Origin: Candidatus Methanophagaceae archaeon | Lineage (GTDB): Archaea > Halobacteriota > Syntropharchaeia > Alkanophagales > Methanospirareceae | NCBI GenBank assembly: GCA_003194435.1 | Contig: PQXC01000002.1 | Span: 123,338 to 174,508, forward strand | Length of the DNA: 51,171 nt | Direction: 5' to 3' | In this document: piece by piece, positions 50,478 to 51,171 of the stretch | Numbering within the stretch: position 1 is the stretch's first letter | Layout: every line of letters begins with the position of its first letter | Program-made: the position numbers and the translations under genes | The notes under the pieces: model-generated | The model's input: only the letters and a program-made list of their open reading frames with translations | Databases searched by the model: none | Told to the model about the DNA's origin: nothing

Positions 50478-51171
50478 TCACTTCAAACAGAGCTCATTGA
50501 CGAGCAATTTTTTGAGTTCGTCGTAGACATCTTTTCCCTGTAACCGCCACGTGGCGAAGACGGAAGCGATGTATTGGTAATATTCAGCACCAATCTCCGA
50601 TCTAAAAGTACCCATGATCTTCCGCATGAGCACATGCTCCCTGATAACCTGCTCACTGAGATTGTTTGTTGGCTCCATACCGGGATAAAGCATGCACGTA
50701 TACCAGTTTCCCAGACCGTTCCTGATGTAAGTTACCGGCTTCTTCAGCTCCGTGAACTTGCTGAATTGCTCCGCTAGCTCTGTCATTTCCCTATCCCAGA
50801 CTTCTTTCTGCTGTTTCCGCTCTTCCATGGATGGCGGCGGGTCTTTACCGAGGAACTCTTTTAGCGCCCTGAATTTTTTATGAATGGTTTCTGACAGCTC
50901 CTTACCACCGGGTTTCTCAACGAACGCGTCTACTTCCCTTATCAGGTGCGCCCAGCATCGCTGTAAGACTGGGATGATATTATAGGCACGCCAGCCATCG
51001 ACAACACCCGCACCATTGATGTCCAAGCCGAAAATCTCACGCAAAACGTCCCCGCCCCTTGAAGGTCTGATCGCTACCACCACTTCGTCATCAGGCGTCC
51101 TGAAAGTCCAGAGCCAGTAATTTTTACCAAGAACCCGTATCCCCGTCTCGTCCATATAAATCCACTTCGCA
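50478..51171 (-). CDS. IS66-family transposase, C-terminal part, cut by the window
   Basis: At least 230 residues, open at the right edge. DETGIRVLGKNYWLWTF (first catalytic Asp), VVDGWRAYN (second Asp) and NNLSEQVIREHVLMRKIMG (Glu) form the DDE core of IS66 transposases; CWAHLIREVD is the usual His motif. It ends with a short IS66 C-terminal domain (ATWRLQGKDVYDELKKLL). Whether the element is intact lies outside the window. Confidence 0.9.
   Translation of the reverse strand, partial: AKWIYMDETGIRVLGKNYWLWTFRTPDDEVVVAIRPSRGGDVLREIFGLDINGAGVVDGWRAYNIIPVLQRCWAHLIREVDAFVEKPGGKELSETIHKKFRALKEFLGKDPPPSMEERKQQKEVWDREMTELAEQFSKFTELKKPVTYIRNGLGNWYTCMLYPGMEPTNNLSEQVIREHVLMRKIMGTFRSEIGAEYYQYIASVFATWRLQGKDVYDELKKLLVNELCLK

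Overview
The window looks like chromosomal DNA of a euryarchaeon of the methanogen/ANME type, and the gene content resembles the ANME-1 (Methanophagales) lineage; that placement is inference from content, not from a marker phylogeny. Archaeal signs are a Tsr3 (DUF367) rRNA-modification gene, TATA-type promoters of the form GTATATAAAW about 30-40 bases before starts, FeoB split into two genes, ExbB/DUF2149/DUF2162 clusters, PGF/PEF-CTERM-like surface anchors and a type I-B cas operon.

Layout. 1-10.1 kb: a run of exported, N-glycosylation-sequon-rich surface proteins (two with right-handed beta-helix modules, one fused to a thioredoxin-like domain), interrupted by a minus-strand VapBC-type toxin-antitoxin pair with a decayed second antitoxin. 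10.1-17.0 kb: two ExbB + DUF2149 pairs, another beta-helix protein, a DUF2162 membrane protein and a HemN-like radical SAM protein. 17.0-22 kb: a ferrous-iron (Feo) locus with a triple-domain FeoA, two single FeoAs, split FeoB, a small membrane protein, an FmdE-like exported protein and a FeoC-like Cys-rich winged-helix protein. The same composite palindromic operator lies before the ExbB cluster and before the Feo cluster, so the two halves are probably one metal-responsive regulon. I regard this as the best candidate for a little-described system: a proton-driven ExbB/ExbD-like motor working with beta-helix surface proteins and Feo in an archaeon.

22-36.3 kb is mostly housekeeping mixed with decay: methyltransferases, TrmO, TrpA, Tsr3, GMP synthase, a PfkB kinase, a HhH-GPD protein, ThiC, an M50 protease and tRNA-Gln(CUG), with a decayed gene duplicate, a transposase relic and a hairpin resembling an integron attC site.

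36.4-51.2 kb is a defence-type island: cas6-cas8b-cas7-cas5-cas3 (cas7 and cas3 each carry a frameshift; no adaptation genes or array are present), then, on the other strand, a STAND ATPase with a coupled TPR protein, and a CHAT-protease/STAND/TPR gene whose reading frame is broken twice, once at a G7 run. The two TPR genes share almost identical 126-bp repeat units. An IS66 transposase fragment closes the window. All reading-frame breaks I found (surface protein, antitoxin, cas7, cas3, CHAT) are in accessory genes, and none is in a housekeeping gene.
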